Shown here: positions 48,739 through 61,790 of the stretch, one piece after another | Position numbering within the stretch: position 1 is the stretch's first letter | How the letters are laid out: the number at the start of each line of letters is the position of its first letter | NCBI GenBank assembly: GCA_037957365.1 | Contig: JARHVA010001427.1 | Coordinates: 3,264,001-3,328,000 of the forward strand | Direction of reading: 5' to 3' | Origin: Torreya grandis | Taxonomy: Eukaryota > Streptophyta > Pinopsida > Cupressales > Taxaceae | Length of the DNA: 64,000 nucleotides | The notes under the pieces: model-generated | The model's database searches: none | What the model saw: the letters and a program-made list of their open reading frames with translations, nothing else | What the model was told of the DNA's origin: nothing | Position numbers and translations under genes: made by a program

Positions 48739-51700
48739 TGTACTTCAAATGAGAATGAATGGATTTTAGATAGTGGTGCATCATACCATATGACATGCTT
48801 ATCTAATATTTTATGTGATTCTGAGATATCTCTGAAAGAATCTACTTAGGAGATAATTCTTTTTTAGAATCAACTAAATAAGGAAAAAGAAAATTTTCAA
48901 ATGTTGTTATTAATGATGTTTTCTAAGTACATTAGGTTAAAAAGAATTAGATATCTTGTTCTCAACTTACTAATGATAATTTAATTATAAAATTGTTTAA
49001 AGATAGTTGGTCCATTAAAAATCAAATTGGTTCCTTGATTGTTGAAGGTATTTAAAATAATGGTTTATATATCTTCTCTCTTTCTTCTGCATGATTAATT
49101 TCATCACATCATAAAAATGGATCTCAATTATGTCATGAAAGATTAGGACATGTTAATTTTATAAGTTTACATGATATATCTATGAATAAATATGTTGTTG
49201 AACTTCCTTCTATCTTATCTCATCATGAAACATATGAGGGTTGTTTACATGGTAAACAACAAACTAACCCCTTTCATAAGAATCATGATACAAATTTCTC
49301 TCATCCTTTAAATTTAATTCATAGTGATGTTGTAGGACCTATTGAATTTATATCTATTAATGGTTTGTTATATACTATTATATTTATTGATGATTACACT
49401 AGAATGATCTGGTCTATTTTCATTAAAAATAAATTTGATGTTTTGTCTAAGTTTAAAGAATTTAAAGCTTATGTAGAAAATGCATATGATTTTTTTATTA
49501 AGAGCTTAAGAACTGATAATAGTGAATAATATTTTAGTAAATAATTTTATTATTTTTACATTAATTTTGGTATTCAAAGGGAACTAACAATTCCCTATTC
49601 CCCTCAGCAACATGGTATTGCTAAAAGGAAAAACTACACCATCATATAAATGGATAGGACTATGTTGCAATATGCAAAAGTTCCTAAGTTATTATGGGCC
49701 GAAGCCATGAACATAATTTTTCATATTATGAATAAAGTCCCTGCCAAAGTCTTGCATCTTTCTATCCCTTTAAAAATGTGGATTAATAAGAAACCTAATC
49801 TTATTCATCTTAGGATCTTTGGCATTCATGCTTCTATGTTTGTCCCTAAATTTAAGAGGAAGAAGCTTGACCCCACTTCCTATTCTTGCATTTTTGTAGG
49901 ATATGGAGGTAAAAAAAAAGGTTTAAGAGTGTATGATCCCTCTAAACATTAGATTATTAATAATATAAATGATCTTATTCTTGAAAAAAATCTTTTTTTG
50001 AGCCCTCTATGGATCTTTTTGAGTGTTCTTATATTGATGAACTTGACTCTCATGTTTCTCTTTGTGATGAAATAAATGCCCTTGAGGAAGTTGATCTAGT
50101 TATGGATAGCCTAAAGTCTGAAGAACCTCCTAAGTTTCATGTTCAATCTAAAATATCTAAATGGGTAGAATCCCTAATTAAATCTTCTAATGTTTATAGC
50201 TTAAATAAATTAACTAGAAGTAAATATTCTTATCATGTATTAATGACTATGTATGAATGTGAACCTCAATCATATGAGGAAGCTACTCAAGATGATAGTT
50301 GGAATGTTGCAATTAAAGTTGAATATAATGCCTTAATTAATAATTAGACTTGAAACCTTTTCCCTCTTTTTACTAAAAGGCATATTTTCAGTTGTAGGTG
50401 GCTATATAAGATCCAATATAATTCAATTGGTAATATTAACAAGTTTAAAGATATATTAGTTGCTCACAAGTTTACTTAAAAACCAAAGATTGACTATGTT
50501 GAAACCTTTGCTCCTATAGCAAAAATGTGTAGTGTTAGACTTTTTATTGCTCTTAAAACCCAAAATGGTTAAGTTATCCACCAAATGGATGTCAAAAATG
50601 CATTTCTAAATGGTGATTTAGAAGAATAAATCTACATGACTCAGCCTAAAGGTTTCACTGATCTTAATAGAGAACATTATGTATGCAAGTTAAAAAATTC
50701 TTTGTATGGCTTAAAAAAAGCTCCTCGAGCTTGGTATTATAATATTAATTCTTTTTTAAAATAATTATGTTTTTATAAATTCTATTTAGATAATGATATC
50801 TTTGTTAAAATTGAACATGGTCATTTGATTCTAATTGTATTGTATGGTTATGATTTGTTAATTACTAGAGATCTAACAAGTTTAATTCATAAATATAAAA
50901 ATAAACTAAGTCAAATGTTTGAAATAACTAATTTAGGCATTCTACATCCATTTTTAGGATTAGATATATTTCAAGATAAAAATTTAATTATTGTACTACA
51001 ATCTCGGTATGCACATAACCTTCTTGTTAAATTTAACATGTTTGATTGTAAATCTTCTTCTACTCCTGTTGAAGTTGGTATTAAACTTGATCCTAAACCT
51101 ACATGTGAAAAACTAACTCTAATTTGTATAGATAGCTTATTAGAAGTTTGATTTATCTAACCATTATTAGGCTATATATTTCATATGTTGTTAGTATTTC
51201 TTCTATATTTATGTAGGATCCATATTTGGATCATTGAAAATTAGCTAAATGAATTCTTCATTATATCAAAAGAATAATTAATTTTAGTTTATTTTATTCT
51301 TCCATTGATAATGCTAATCTATATGGTTATTGTGATGCTAACCATGCCATTGATACTTTAGATTACAAATATACTTTTGGATATGTGTTTAACTTTAGTG
51401 AAGGTGCTATCACTTAGAGCAGAAAGAAGTAACCTATTGTCTATCTTCCTTCTATAGAAGCTAAATACAAAAGTGATATATAAGTTTCTAAAGAATCCAT
51501 GGGGCTATGAAGTTTGTTAGGAGAAATTCATTTGGATGCTTTTCAAAGTACCATCCTTCATTGTGATAACCAAAGTTGTATAGCTCTGGAAAAAATCCTA
51601 GTACAACACTAAAGAACTAAACATATTGAATTTCATGTGTATTTTATTTGAGATAAAATCCTCAATGGTGATATTAATCTATAATTTTGTTCTAAAAATG

Positions 51701-51830
51701 AATAGGTGGTAGATATCTTCACAAAACCACTTGGTGCTACCAAGTTTTGTCAATTTCATGCAATTCTAGGCTTCTCAGAGTTACCATTGAGGGAGAGTGT
51801 GCATGACAATGCCACTTCCTAATGGCCATG
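48739..51830 (+). pseudogene. copia pol: protease, integrase, RT, RNase H
   Basis: Protease: WILDSGASYHMTC, active-site DSG at 48769-48777. Integrase: CHERLGHVNF, a CLHGKQ zinc end, NLIHSDVVGPIE (about 49315-49350), SLRTDNSE (49503), then PYSPQQHGIAKRKN, in which the catalytic Glu of AERKN is Lys (49623-49625). GIHASMFVP and FVGYGGKKKG follow. RT: VIHQMDVKNAFLNGDLEE near 50575, LYGLKKAPRAWYY near 50703; the YVDD box reads YGYD (50843-50854), losing one catalytic Asp. RNase H: YCDANHAID, SIEAKYKSD, HCDNQSCIAL, DIFTKPLG (51717). Roughly twenty stops. All domains are identifiable, none functional. Confidence 0.92.
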
Positions 51831-52205
51831 TGTTTCTTCTCCTTCTCTATACTTCTTCTCATTGTAAAGAATTTTAAAAATTCATGTGGAACTTATGTGA
51901 TTTAATTAAACTTTATGTGGAAGTTTTACTTGTGTACTCCAATACATTTAAAATCATAATTTGTAATGGAGGTATTTATGTTATAAAATGATCCAAATAT
52001 GCTTAGTGATTATTCATGAGAAAAATTGAAATATAATCTCATAATCATGCTAGATTAAACTTAATTTTGAGTAGTTTATGGATTATAATTCCTTTTTTTT
52101 CAAAAGGTGACTTTTGGCATGATGAAGGTTTTTAAATCCTTCAAATTTTGTACATAGTATAATTCATTTATAAGGTGACTATGACATTTATTCCCACTTA
52201 GCATT

Positions 52206-52214
52206 AAGTGGGAG
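52206..52214 (+). promoter_or_regulatory. Polypurine tract of the copia element
   Basis: AAGTGGGAG directly abuts the 3' LTR start, the standard position for plus-strand priming. Confidence 0.85.
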
Positions 52215-52728
52215 TATTAGAGAATTTAATTCTAAGTGGGATTATTGAACCTTAGCCTTGGTAAAGTTATTAAATAATAATAATATATTATTTATTAACA
52301 TGAGGTGAAAACCTCGTGAAAATAAATAATAAAGTTATAATTATTTAATGAGTTACCAATATTTAATTAAATGAATTTATCAAGATGGATGGACCTATTA
52401 TTTTTACAATGGTCACCTCCCTTGAAATTTGTCTACAAAATATGGTTTTAACCTTATTGTGAATACACATCTGAATATGAATTATTTTTATCATATTCAA
52501 TCTATGAGTTTTGTGAAGGCCATTCTGTGAAGAAGTGAGAAAGTGTAAGAATTTGTATTGGGGTTATTGTTTCTCAATTATTGAATATAACTCATGTATT
52601 TTTTACCTCCTAGAGGTTTTCTCACTTTAAAATATCTCTATCATTTGTCTCATATGCTTTGCCTATTCATTTACACTTCTAGATCTGATCCTGTGTATTG
52701 TTATATATGTGTTTCATGAAATCTTTCA
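52215..52728 (+). repeat. 3' LTR of the copia element
   Basis: Matches the 5' LTR from TATTAGAGAATT (first G now A) to ATGAAATCTTTCA. 514 bp. Confidence 0.95.
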
Positions 52729-52733
52729 GTGGC

Positions 52734-55700
52734 CAATCAAGTTTTCTATTTGACCTTGGAGGAAAGAGTTTGAATTTAGCTTAGTTTTTTAGTTTGTTTT
52801 GTCTTGTATCAATAAAAGGTTAGAACTAGTAGAGTCTATTGCCTTGATGCTTTGTTGTCTAGTTATTTTCCTTATGTTAGTTGAGCTTATTATTTTAGGT
52901 GTGTTTCTTTATTGTTTCTAGTGAGTCTTGTTATATGTTGTAGTTATAAGAGGTGTCATAAAGTACAAAAATATTTTTGGTAGTATAAGGTAGTCATCAA
53001 AACCATATTTTTATGTTTCAAAACTATCATTATCATGAAAATTTAGAGGGTTGTCTTGATCAACAGGCTGGTCAACCCCTGTGAGTTGCCAAAAATGTTG
53101 GCAATTTGGTTTGCCAAGGCCAAATGCCTACCTATATAACAAAAAAAAATTCATGGCATCAAATTAGGCCTATATATGGTGTTATATTGAGTCATGATGT
53201 CTCATATTTACTTCTTTAGGTCATTCAACACTCTTAGAGGTGTCATTGAGTCTATTTGTGATCACCATATGCCCTAGATGTCCTTGATCCTTAGTTGATG
53301 TGCTTGAATATCATAATGTTCATTGAATGTCAATTTAAGGGAGTATGTCTCAATGTCTTCTCATTTTCATTTTTTCATTTCAATTGGTTTCAAATATCAT
53401 CATGATGTTTGATAATGTTTGAAGGTATTTGATAAAGAATTAAAGTGGTCTGGTCATCTAAAGTTCCTTGATGGAGATGTATAAGAGGTGGTAGCTGATA
53501 ACTCACTATGAATTTCTTTGGTATATTTTATATATTCAAGTATAAAACAAATTATAATATTTTAAGGTGTCATCAAGGCATATAAAAGCATCATTAAATC
53601 CCTTTAAGAAGGATATAAGGTATTTTTCATGATACTCATTGATAGTTCTCCTTGTGAAGCTATGTATATTTCTTAAAAGAGAAGTTTTCGGTATTTAAAT
53701 TATAAATTTTAAGTCAAAATGATAGTAAATCATTAATAATACCTTTAATAACCTCCATATTCATGTAATTTCTTTAATTCAAATGTCTTATGCTTTGGAA
53801 TTATCTCCTCTACAAGTTTAAAGCATTGTTTGGCCTCCAAAGAGTTTCCAAGTGTGAAATATGCCCCCTTTTGCTCTCAAAAGTCTTATTAATTATTTTT
53901 ATATGAATTTTGACTTATAATATTCCTCATGTTTCCATAAAAAGGTGGTTTAAAACTTAAAGTGTGGAAGAAATACAAGTGAAAGAGTATTTTCATGTGT
54001 TTTCTGCAAGATATATAGATTTATATGGACTTTTTTGTATAGTGGAGGTTAAGAATTGGAGGATGGATTAATTATAGGTGATTTAAACAATAATAATGGT
54101 AAAATTATCTAAAATATACTCAAAACTTATCTTCAAACACCACCTAGCTCCTTTTCATCTTAAGAGAGCCCTTTAGGTTTATAGATGGTATGGACATGAG
54201 AGAGAATATCAAGATCTAGAATTTTTGGTAGAGTAAGGGACCTTAGAGAGATTCCATATTTTAAAATTTGTTATTAGTTTATTTCTCTATCCTTTATGAA
54301 TAATCCTTATGAAGCTAAGGTACTCATAATGGCTTCTTCATTTAGGTAGGAAACTAGTTTTCCTTATTGTCTCCTCACTTAACCATGATGATAGAAGAAT
54401 GAAATTTTGTGGAGATTTGAAAGAGTCTAATACACATTCATATATCATTATATAAACCCATATCACATGTGTGAAGAATATATATCTGAAGAAGGCATAA
54501 ACTACCAAATTTTTAGTCTGCAAGTAGTTTGGAAAGGTTGTATGTTTCATGGATGATTCATGATAGTCAGGCACAATATGATGTTGTATGTGAGGATTCA
54601 TCCATGATCATCTATCTTTATCAAAGGTTTTATCAAATTTACTCAATATCTCATGTCTTAGAAACCATCACTCTCCCTCAAGAATCCTCACAGTCCCAAT
54701 TTAGAAGATGTTAAGGAAACTTAATATATGTTAAGGTATTTTGATGAATCCTAGGTTTCATTATGCATAATGTATTCCTCCTTGAGAGCCTCAAAACTAT
54801 TATATTATATTAAGGAAAATTAATAGAGATGTCTATTATCCTTTAAGACTATTTTTGATTATGGATTCATGTTCCTTTCTATCCCTCATGTTTCATTCCA
54901 TTTTCATGTCTTTCACACTATCACTCACCATAGTTGAGAGTTTATCACTCCATCTCCATCCCCAATTTCCATATTTCATTATCATGATATCATTATTATC
55001 CATATTCACATCATGAATACAATTATTTTATATAAATTATGGTTTTATATATCATTATATTCATGAATAAGTGTTATACATCCTTAAGCCATGCTAAAAT
55101 AATATACCTTAACCTACAACTAAGTGTTATGATGATACATGATACTTTAAGGTGTGGCTAAGGAGTCTCTTGTAGATCAAGACAAGTGAGAGAAACAAGA
55201 TTTATATGGTAAATGAGATGAAATTAAAATATATAGTGGACACCATGAATCCCCTCCAAACCTCACTCTTCATACACCATGATGTTACTATGTCTCAGTT
55301 TGTATAGTGTGCTTAGTAATATTTTTTAGAAGCTAAATGGTTGGATGTGACTCAATATTTCACTTTGAGTGAACAATCCAAGAGTGAAAATATTTAAATG
55401 AGTAAGAGGGTTTCCTAGGTTGACCCATGGATAACTATCATACATACAAACATTGAAATAGTTTTTACAAATGTGTCTCATGATCACCTACAAGCATGCT
55501 AAGAAGAGATGAACCAAGTGTAATATGACCTAACCTTCAGACCTTAATGAAGATATTGATTTTAATGGATCATTTAAAACCTATTAATGACACTAGGGTT
55601 GATCCAAAATATTCTCAAAAAAATAATTAGGTTGATCTAAAGTCAATATCCTAAGAGAGAGACCTATAGTCATATCTACAAACACACTCAGTCATAAGCC

Positions 55701-58016
55701 CAAGAAGTGGTCAAAGCAATGATTGAAGACTTTAGAGGTAATTGAAGCTTCAAATGAGTTTATGAATTATATATAGACCATTGTAATGAATGCATGATAT
55801 GTTCATGAATATGTTTTTGACCTTCTTAAGATCACACTTTTTCTTATTTTTTACAATCAACATAGTGAACCATCATCTATAGTCATGCCAAAATAGAACT
55901 AGGCTGCCTCTCCAAGGTTTGTTCAAAAGAATGAGCAGATAGAGTTTGTATCATTAAAAAAAATTTACCCATTCAATATTTAATTTTTTTTAAGGATGTG
56001 CTAATAAGGTCCTAAACCAAGTAATATAAGTAATGTGTACCTACAAATAGCTTAATGGAGTCATGTAGTCATGTGGAGTAAAACTCAATTATGACCAGGA
56101 ATGAGAGGTGGACTTGTGGTGTATGAACATGATGAGATTTTTAGACCTGATAAAGTCTCACAAGTAATTTTTACCATTGAAAGGAATATATAAGGTTATT
56201 TAAACATAAACATAATAGTCAACCTTTCTAAGGGCACCTACAAGTGCAATACTATATATGACAGTCAAAGTAAGCATGTTGGAGTTCTTGGTAAAAGATA
56301 AAAGATATATTTAAAGACTATCTTGAATCTCAATCATGTTCAAAGGATAATATAATATCTGATTTTCATGTGAAAAGTTACTAAAACATGAAAACATAGT
56401 TAAAGAAACTATATATGCTTGTCTTTTAAGTTTTCTTATTTAAGTCTAGTGGAAAATAAGGATTATGGTATGATGAATTAATTAAATTTAGTGAGGATTG
56501 TGCCACCAAGGATTTTAAATCACATATACCACTCATAAAACCTCATAAAAAAATTAAATAATTAGAATATGGCTTGAATAGTTGAACCTAAGAAACATTG
56601 CAGTCATAGTCAACATATGAATCCAATCTCAGCAGAATTTATGGTTTTGAGGCCTCTATAGGTGGATTTAAAATAAAAATTTTGATAAAAATTATCTCCA
56701 TAATTTTCTTAATATTTATTTTATATCCTAAATGTCACATAACTAGTGGAAACATACACTATTTTGTCATAGATAAACCTCAGTATGTTGACAATCATTA
56801 AAGAATATAGGGCTATTTAGAGGTCTATGGATATGATATGGGGTTTAAAATTCATGTGAAGTTTTTTTATTTAAATAAAGGTAATTATAATTATTTATAC
56901 ATCTTATTATTTATGTAACACTTAATTTTCAAGTTAAAATGTGCTTGAGGGCTAGTAAAGAAGATATGCCTAAAATAGGTCTGTGTACATGTGGTAGCAT
57001 CCATGTGGGTTTAGAAGTGTTTTAAGACATAAAATATATAAATGGAAGATTATAATGGAAAATAAACATATAATTATGATAAATAACTTAAATTAAATAT
57101 TAAAATCACAAAACTTAGTCATTAAGGACTATACAAGCTATGACTACTTAAAACCCTAGAGTAGAGGAATCAAAGTATATAAGGTATAAAGTGACCTTGG
57201 GTTAGAGAAAATAATGTTATCAAAATAAGAGAATTTTTTATAAGATTAAAAATACATAAAATATATCCTTTAAGGATAAATTACTTATAGACCTTTGTCT
57301 TCCTAAACACACAGTCTTACTAGTACTATTTATAGGCACAACCATAAGATAATTGAGATAGAGTGGTATTTTGAGTAGTAAGGGAAATTACTTAAGGTGA
57401 TAATAGGTTATAAATAAATTTTTATAATTATTTTTAGTATTTAAAATCATCCAAAATCCATTTAAATCCTAACACTCAATATTAAGTTAATCAGGCCTGA
57501 AACTAGTCTTAAAACCTAGAAGGCCTATACCACCTTTAGACATGTTAAGACTCTCATAAGAAATTATGATTACATGAGAAGGTGTAAGGGTATGATTTAG
57601 GTATTATAAGAGTTTTTAAAGTATATTAAATTAATAGGAAGGTTATTTTGGGTCTCAAAGAGATAAATTGAACCACATAGTCTACACAAGCACCTCGAGT
57701 TGCCTATCCAAGAGCTTATATCTTTTTCCACAGGAGGACTTGGACCAAATTATATTATCAAGATTTTAGGATCAATATATAATTAATATTCATGTAATAT
57801 TGAGTTTTTCTAAGGTGTATAAGTTTGTGAACCACTATTAATACTATAAGCAGGTCAAGAAGGCATGTAGAGAGCTCATGGTTAACTTCTCTATGTATGT
57901 ATCTTGATGCACATTTTTCATGGGAACCCAATATTCTAAAGAAATTTTATGGGGTATATGGACTAAATATCCATGGAAATAAGTTTTGGTTCATATGTCT
58001 ATACTTTATGAACAAT
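52734..58016. other. Gene-free 3' interior of the level-3 element
   Basis: Continuation of the level-3 element after the copia insertion. AT-rich, with only short unrelated ORFs (for example 54338-54601 minus) and no RT, RNase H, integrase or protease motif. No polypurine tract is evident before LTR III. Confidence 0.6.
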
Positions 58017-59688
58017 TGTTAAGATGGTGGGCCTCTAAAACCCTCACTAAACCCTACTACATACTAGTCTTGAGAAAAGTGAAGATTATTGCACCCAAGC
58101 ACCCATGAATCACCCTATAAATACCTAAATCATGAATTAAAATTAGAGAGGGTCTTGACCATGGTACCTTGTTTTATGGAACTATACTAACCTATTAGAA
58201 AATAGTTTTTTTTTGGGAAAAGAGAAAAATAAGAGGTATAAGGTAGTTTAATAAGATCACAACCATTAGATATTTTTTTAGAACTTATTTCACCTTATCA
58301 ATGTATTATATACCCAAGGACATGCTTTAAAATTCCTATATGAGCCTCTTTTAATTATTAAATCTGTAGAAGTGACATACAAGGTGATCTAATCATCCAA
58401 TGTGGTAAGTTTACATGTGTTTCTTGCTCAAGAAGGCTTATGGCATGATGTATGATGTTGATTTAGACCTGATATTCATATATTTATAGGTTTAAAATGG
58501 TTCATGTAGGATTTCATGGTCATCAAAACACACATAGTTAGGCTATTAGGCCTAATTGGCCTCATAAACCTACTTGGTCAACAAGGAGACATCAAGGTCA
58601 GCATATAGGGATGATGAATAAGTTAATGTAGAGTAATAAAATTGAATAACTTGTCCTTAAGTTATAATCCATGAATAATTTATCCTTAAGGGCTAGTACA
58701 TTCATAATTTATCCTTAAATGGCAATCCATACACATTCAATAATCTTAAAGGAGGGTGTCATTCTAATAACTTAAGTCTTATGCTAAAACAAGGAGAGGT
58801 TGTTATATGTTAATGATGGTCTATCACCTCATTTCAATGTCAAACAAATCATTAAAGGATAATTTAATAGAATCAAACATGGAGAGGTTTTTGGAGAACT
58901 ATTTGTAATTGAAGTAATGTATGAGTTAATGATAGTCATTGATGACATTTTATTCTCTATTTTATGACATTATCCTTCTTATTATCTCTTATTTTTTATA
59001 TATGTATTCAAGCCTTTAGGCCTTGAAGGGCATCCCTAACTTTGGTATGAAGAAACTTAACCAAGATTTGTACTTGATGGACCTGTTGAACTAATTAATA
59101 AACTATTGCAGCTACTTCATTGTTGGCTTATAATGTTTTTATGCTTGTTAAAATGTGTATAAGTGGTATAAATATTCTTTTAGTATGTTTGTTTCACACC
59201 TATATGTTGATTAGTTATATTCTGTAGGTTGTGTGAAGTTTCAAAGTTGGTGATCATATTTGGAATGTAATCTAGTTGAAAGTGCCTCAAGATAGGCCTC
59301 TTTCCCTTCACCTCAAAATTATAGTCATCCATCAATACCTTCATATCAAACATTGCTTCTTAAGAGTTTGAGAGATAATGCTTTAGTCCATATATGGTTC
59401 ATTAGTGTTTTTATGAGTATGATATTGAGTGGATAAGCAGTATAGGTGCATCACCATCACTAATATAGGTTTTCTCTTTAAGATATCTTTCAAACTCTTT
59501 TCAACCAAAAACAAAAATAGGTTTAATAGAAGGATTCAATGTTGATAGATAAGAGGAGCTAGCCACATAATGAAGAGGTTTTTTTGAGTTATAGGTAAAC
59601 CACAACCTATAGACCAATCTAATGTTAGTCCAAATTTGAAGGAGAACTAAATAATCTACTTCATAGGGTGTAACTTGGGTTGTTAATA
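58017..59688 (+). repeat. LTR copy III, 3' LTR of the level-3 element
   Basis: Begins TGTTAAGATGG and ends TTGGGTTGTTAATA (CA end now TA). TATATATG at 58997-59004 corresponds to the promoter box of the other copies. It is followed by the GTTAT duplication and resumed host gag. Confidence 0.85.
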
Positions 59689-59693
59689 GTTAT

Positions 59694-60720
59694 CATCCCA
59701 AGAGGGAGGCTAGAGTGAGGAACATAATAGGAACCTATACAAGTTACCCTACTCACGCCTCCACATCCTCCTATTTCCCTTCCACTCTTAAATCCTACTT
59801 TCCAACTCCTAGTTATGGTGCACACTAGTTCTACTTTACCCCCATAGGTTTTTGAAGTGGTACCTTGTCTATTTCCCCTTTCCCCTTCCATATTTTTCCC
59901 AAGTACCTTTAGCCTTAATCCTTACAAGTGTCCTTGATATATTTTTCCCTTTCAATCCTCCCATATCACAACCTAGAATTCTCTCACTGCCTCCCTTGGG
60001 CATACCTTTAGCATCATGTACAATTATAGCCTTTAGAATCATATCGCTTATGGTAAGGACCCTCTTGATACCTAATTAGCTATTATAATTCTCCCCTTAG
60101 TAGCATTGAGTCCTCCTTAATCAAACCCTATAACCCGTATAATCTTCATCATACCATTTATTGTAGCATCTAAATTTGACTTGGGAAAGAAGTCAAAGAA
60201 GAAATATAAGGTGACTCATACTCTAGCTCTATCTTAAAAGCATTTTACTTTAACACCACCCCCTCTATAGGCTTCAATGACTCCTCTAACCCCAACAATA
60301 TCATAATATCATATATATCCTTAGCACCCTCTCTCTATTACCTAAGGCTCCATGTGAATTGCCTTTATCCAACCCATCTCTTCCCTATTGTTCCATAATC
60401 CATTCTTAGGGGTAGTTATACCTTAGATGAACTTGATGCATGAACAATGGTAGGCACAAATGTTCCCTTAGGCTTCCCATTTCATTCTCCATGATTTTGA
60501 TCCCATTTTCCCTCCATATCCAATCCTTTCCTCTTCAAATATTTTTACTTATTCCAAATCCCCTCTACTCATCCATCACCCTTCACTACCATTATATCAA
60601 CCCCTTCTACATGCCCTATCAACCATGGGATGGTCTTGGGGTCACATGCACTATAGATGGTTATCCAAGGTGACTCAAATGTGAAATAGAGTTTTTATTG
60701 AGACTCCAAAAACATTAATA
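59694..60720 (+). pseudogene. Second gag-position ORF, remainder
   Basis: Resumes the frame cut at 40246: CATCCCAAGAGGGAGGC here parallels 32366 onward. Pro/Ser/Leu-rich sequence matches the first copy to about 60010 and then parts from it. Later stretches include YQPWDGLGVTCTIDGYP (60618-60670). Frames shift repeatedly. No enzyme motif. Confidence 0.55.
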
Positions 60721-61790
60721 TAATTCTCACACAAAATTTTATCTATGAGAGGAATTTGATGATATGGTAGACCCATCATGATCTATTCTTCCTCACAAAG
60801 GTGAGGATGGATGAGGACCCACTATCTATCCTATGAGCTATCCATGATATGTTTGATAAGCTCTTCAAGGACACATATATAACCATGTTTTCCCTCTAAA
60901 ATCCCAAGTAAATATTATTTTTCTACTCAAGCTAAGTGGGAACATTTAGGATTCCCTCTTACAAATTTTTGCAATCCTTGGGAAAGTACTAGAAAAGCTA
61001 ACTAAGACCAACACACTTATCTAATAGACTCAAACCTACATGGATATGATTATATATATTGATGAGAAGTGATAAAATATATAGGTGGTGGTAAAAAATG
61101 GGATATTCTTAAAGCTTAAGCTAATGTTGACCTCATATTTTGGGTTATACCAAACATATTCTAGGAACATGAGAGATATAATGGAGTGGTTGTCCTTGGC
61201 CTACACTAGAATAAGACCCTTATAAGAAGGAAAGAAAAATATATTGACCCACTTCATAGAGGTCAATATAAATATGCTATTCCACCCAAATGTAATGTTG
61301 CTCAACCAATTGGAATTTAGAGTCCACTTGGGTGAGTTAAACAAGGTTATGAGAGATAAATTGGCTAAGGAAAACTAAGAAGGATCTTAGGTTGTGTTTG
61401 ATTTGTCAACTTAGTCTACAGTGAGCATCAACAAGGTCTCCAAAATCTAAGCATCAACTAAATCACACTTCCAAATCTAACAAATACTAGAATCTCAAGC
61501 CAAGATAATCTTTAGAGAGATGCTAGTAAACTTAGACAAACTAGACAAGGAATTTGAGCTTGTGGCATCCATGTTAGAAACTAGGAGTGCCCAAGTAAAG
61601 TTTTAGGAGCTGGTCATTCTCAAATTCCTCCTCATGTCAATTGAATGGTTCCTCATAAATTTATTATGGGTTTGTAGGGATAATTTTTTTCAAATGTTGA
61701 AATACAATTATAACTAGAATGAGTGGTATTAATGGCCCAGGATGGGATCATCCTAATTTTTTGAGGTGAGCCCCAATCCTATCTATATAA
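60721..61790 (+). pseudogene. Unrecognised ORF of the second Tat-related copy
   Basis: About 350 codons in two or three frames. Near 60745 it reads NLMIWQTHHDLFF-like sequence (Gln position now TAG), then RMDEDPLSIL and IHDMFDKLFKDTYITMFSL (60840-60895). Further on come MEWLSLAYTRIRPL (61180), LEFRVHLGELNKVMRDKLAK (61312-61370) and a charged, likely coiled region LVNLDKLDKEFELVASMLE (61528-61583). In the first copy this position is occupied by pol. It has no RT, integrase or protease motif; origin and role are unknown. Confidence 0.45.

Larger units (their letters stand above)
45795..52728 (+). mobile_element. Ty1/copia retrotransposon, nearly full length, inactive
   Basis: LTRs 45795-46493 and 52215-52728 are flanked by GTGGT (45790-45794) and GTGGC (52729-52733), a 5-bp duplication with one C/T change. 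The primer site TGGTATCAGAGCC follows the 5' LTR immediately, and AAGTGGGAG precedes the 3' LTR as polypurine tract. Gag, protease, integrase, RT and RNase H appear in copia order on the plus strand. About six differences occur in the first 100 LTR bases, so it is the youngest element here, matching its position as the innermost insertion. Confidence 0.95.
40247..59688 (+). mobile_element. Level-3 LTR element with an extra inverted LTR
   Basis: Three related copies of a 1.6-1.7 kb LTR are present: I at 40247-41904 (inverted), II at 41905-43509 and III at 58017-59688 (both forward). Host gag sequence ends at 40246 and resumes at 59689 by comparison with the first gag copy (GGTTAACGACCC at 32358). 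The flanks GTTAG and GTTAT therefore derive from target GTTAA. So the integrated unit runs from the outer end of I to the end of III, and both termini are the same LTR end (TTGGGTTGTTAACA-type). The interior holds one ORF (43672-45729), the level-4 copia element, and 5.3 kb without genes. Confidence 0.8.

Noticed and set aside
54338..54714. ORFs of 87 (minus) and 61 (plus) codons
   Set aside because: Overlapping on opposite strands, no motif, no neighbours in frame, in gene-free element interior.
59661..60673. Short ORFs rich in Pro/Leu/Ser as independent genes
   Set aside because: They are pieces of the second gag-position ORF, matched by 32360-32660 in the first copy, or shadows of it.
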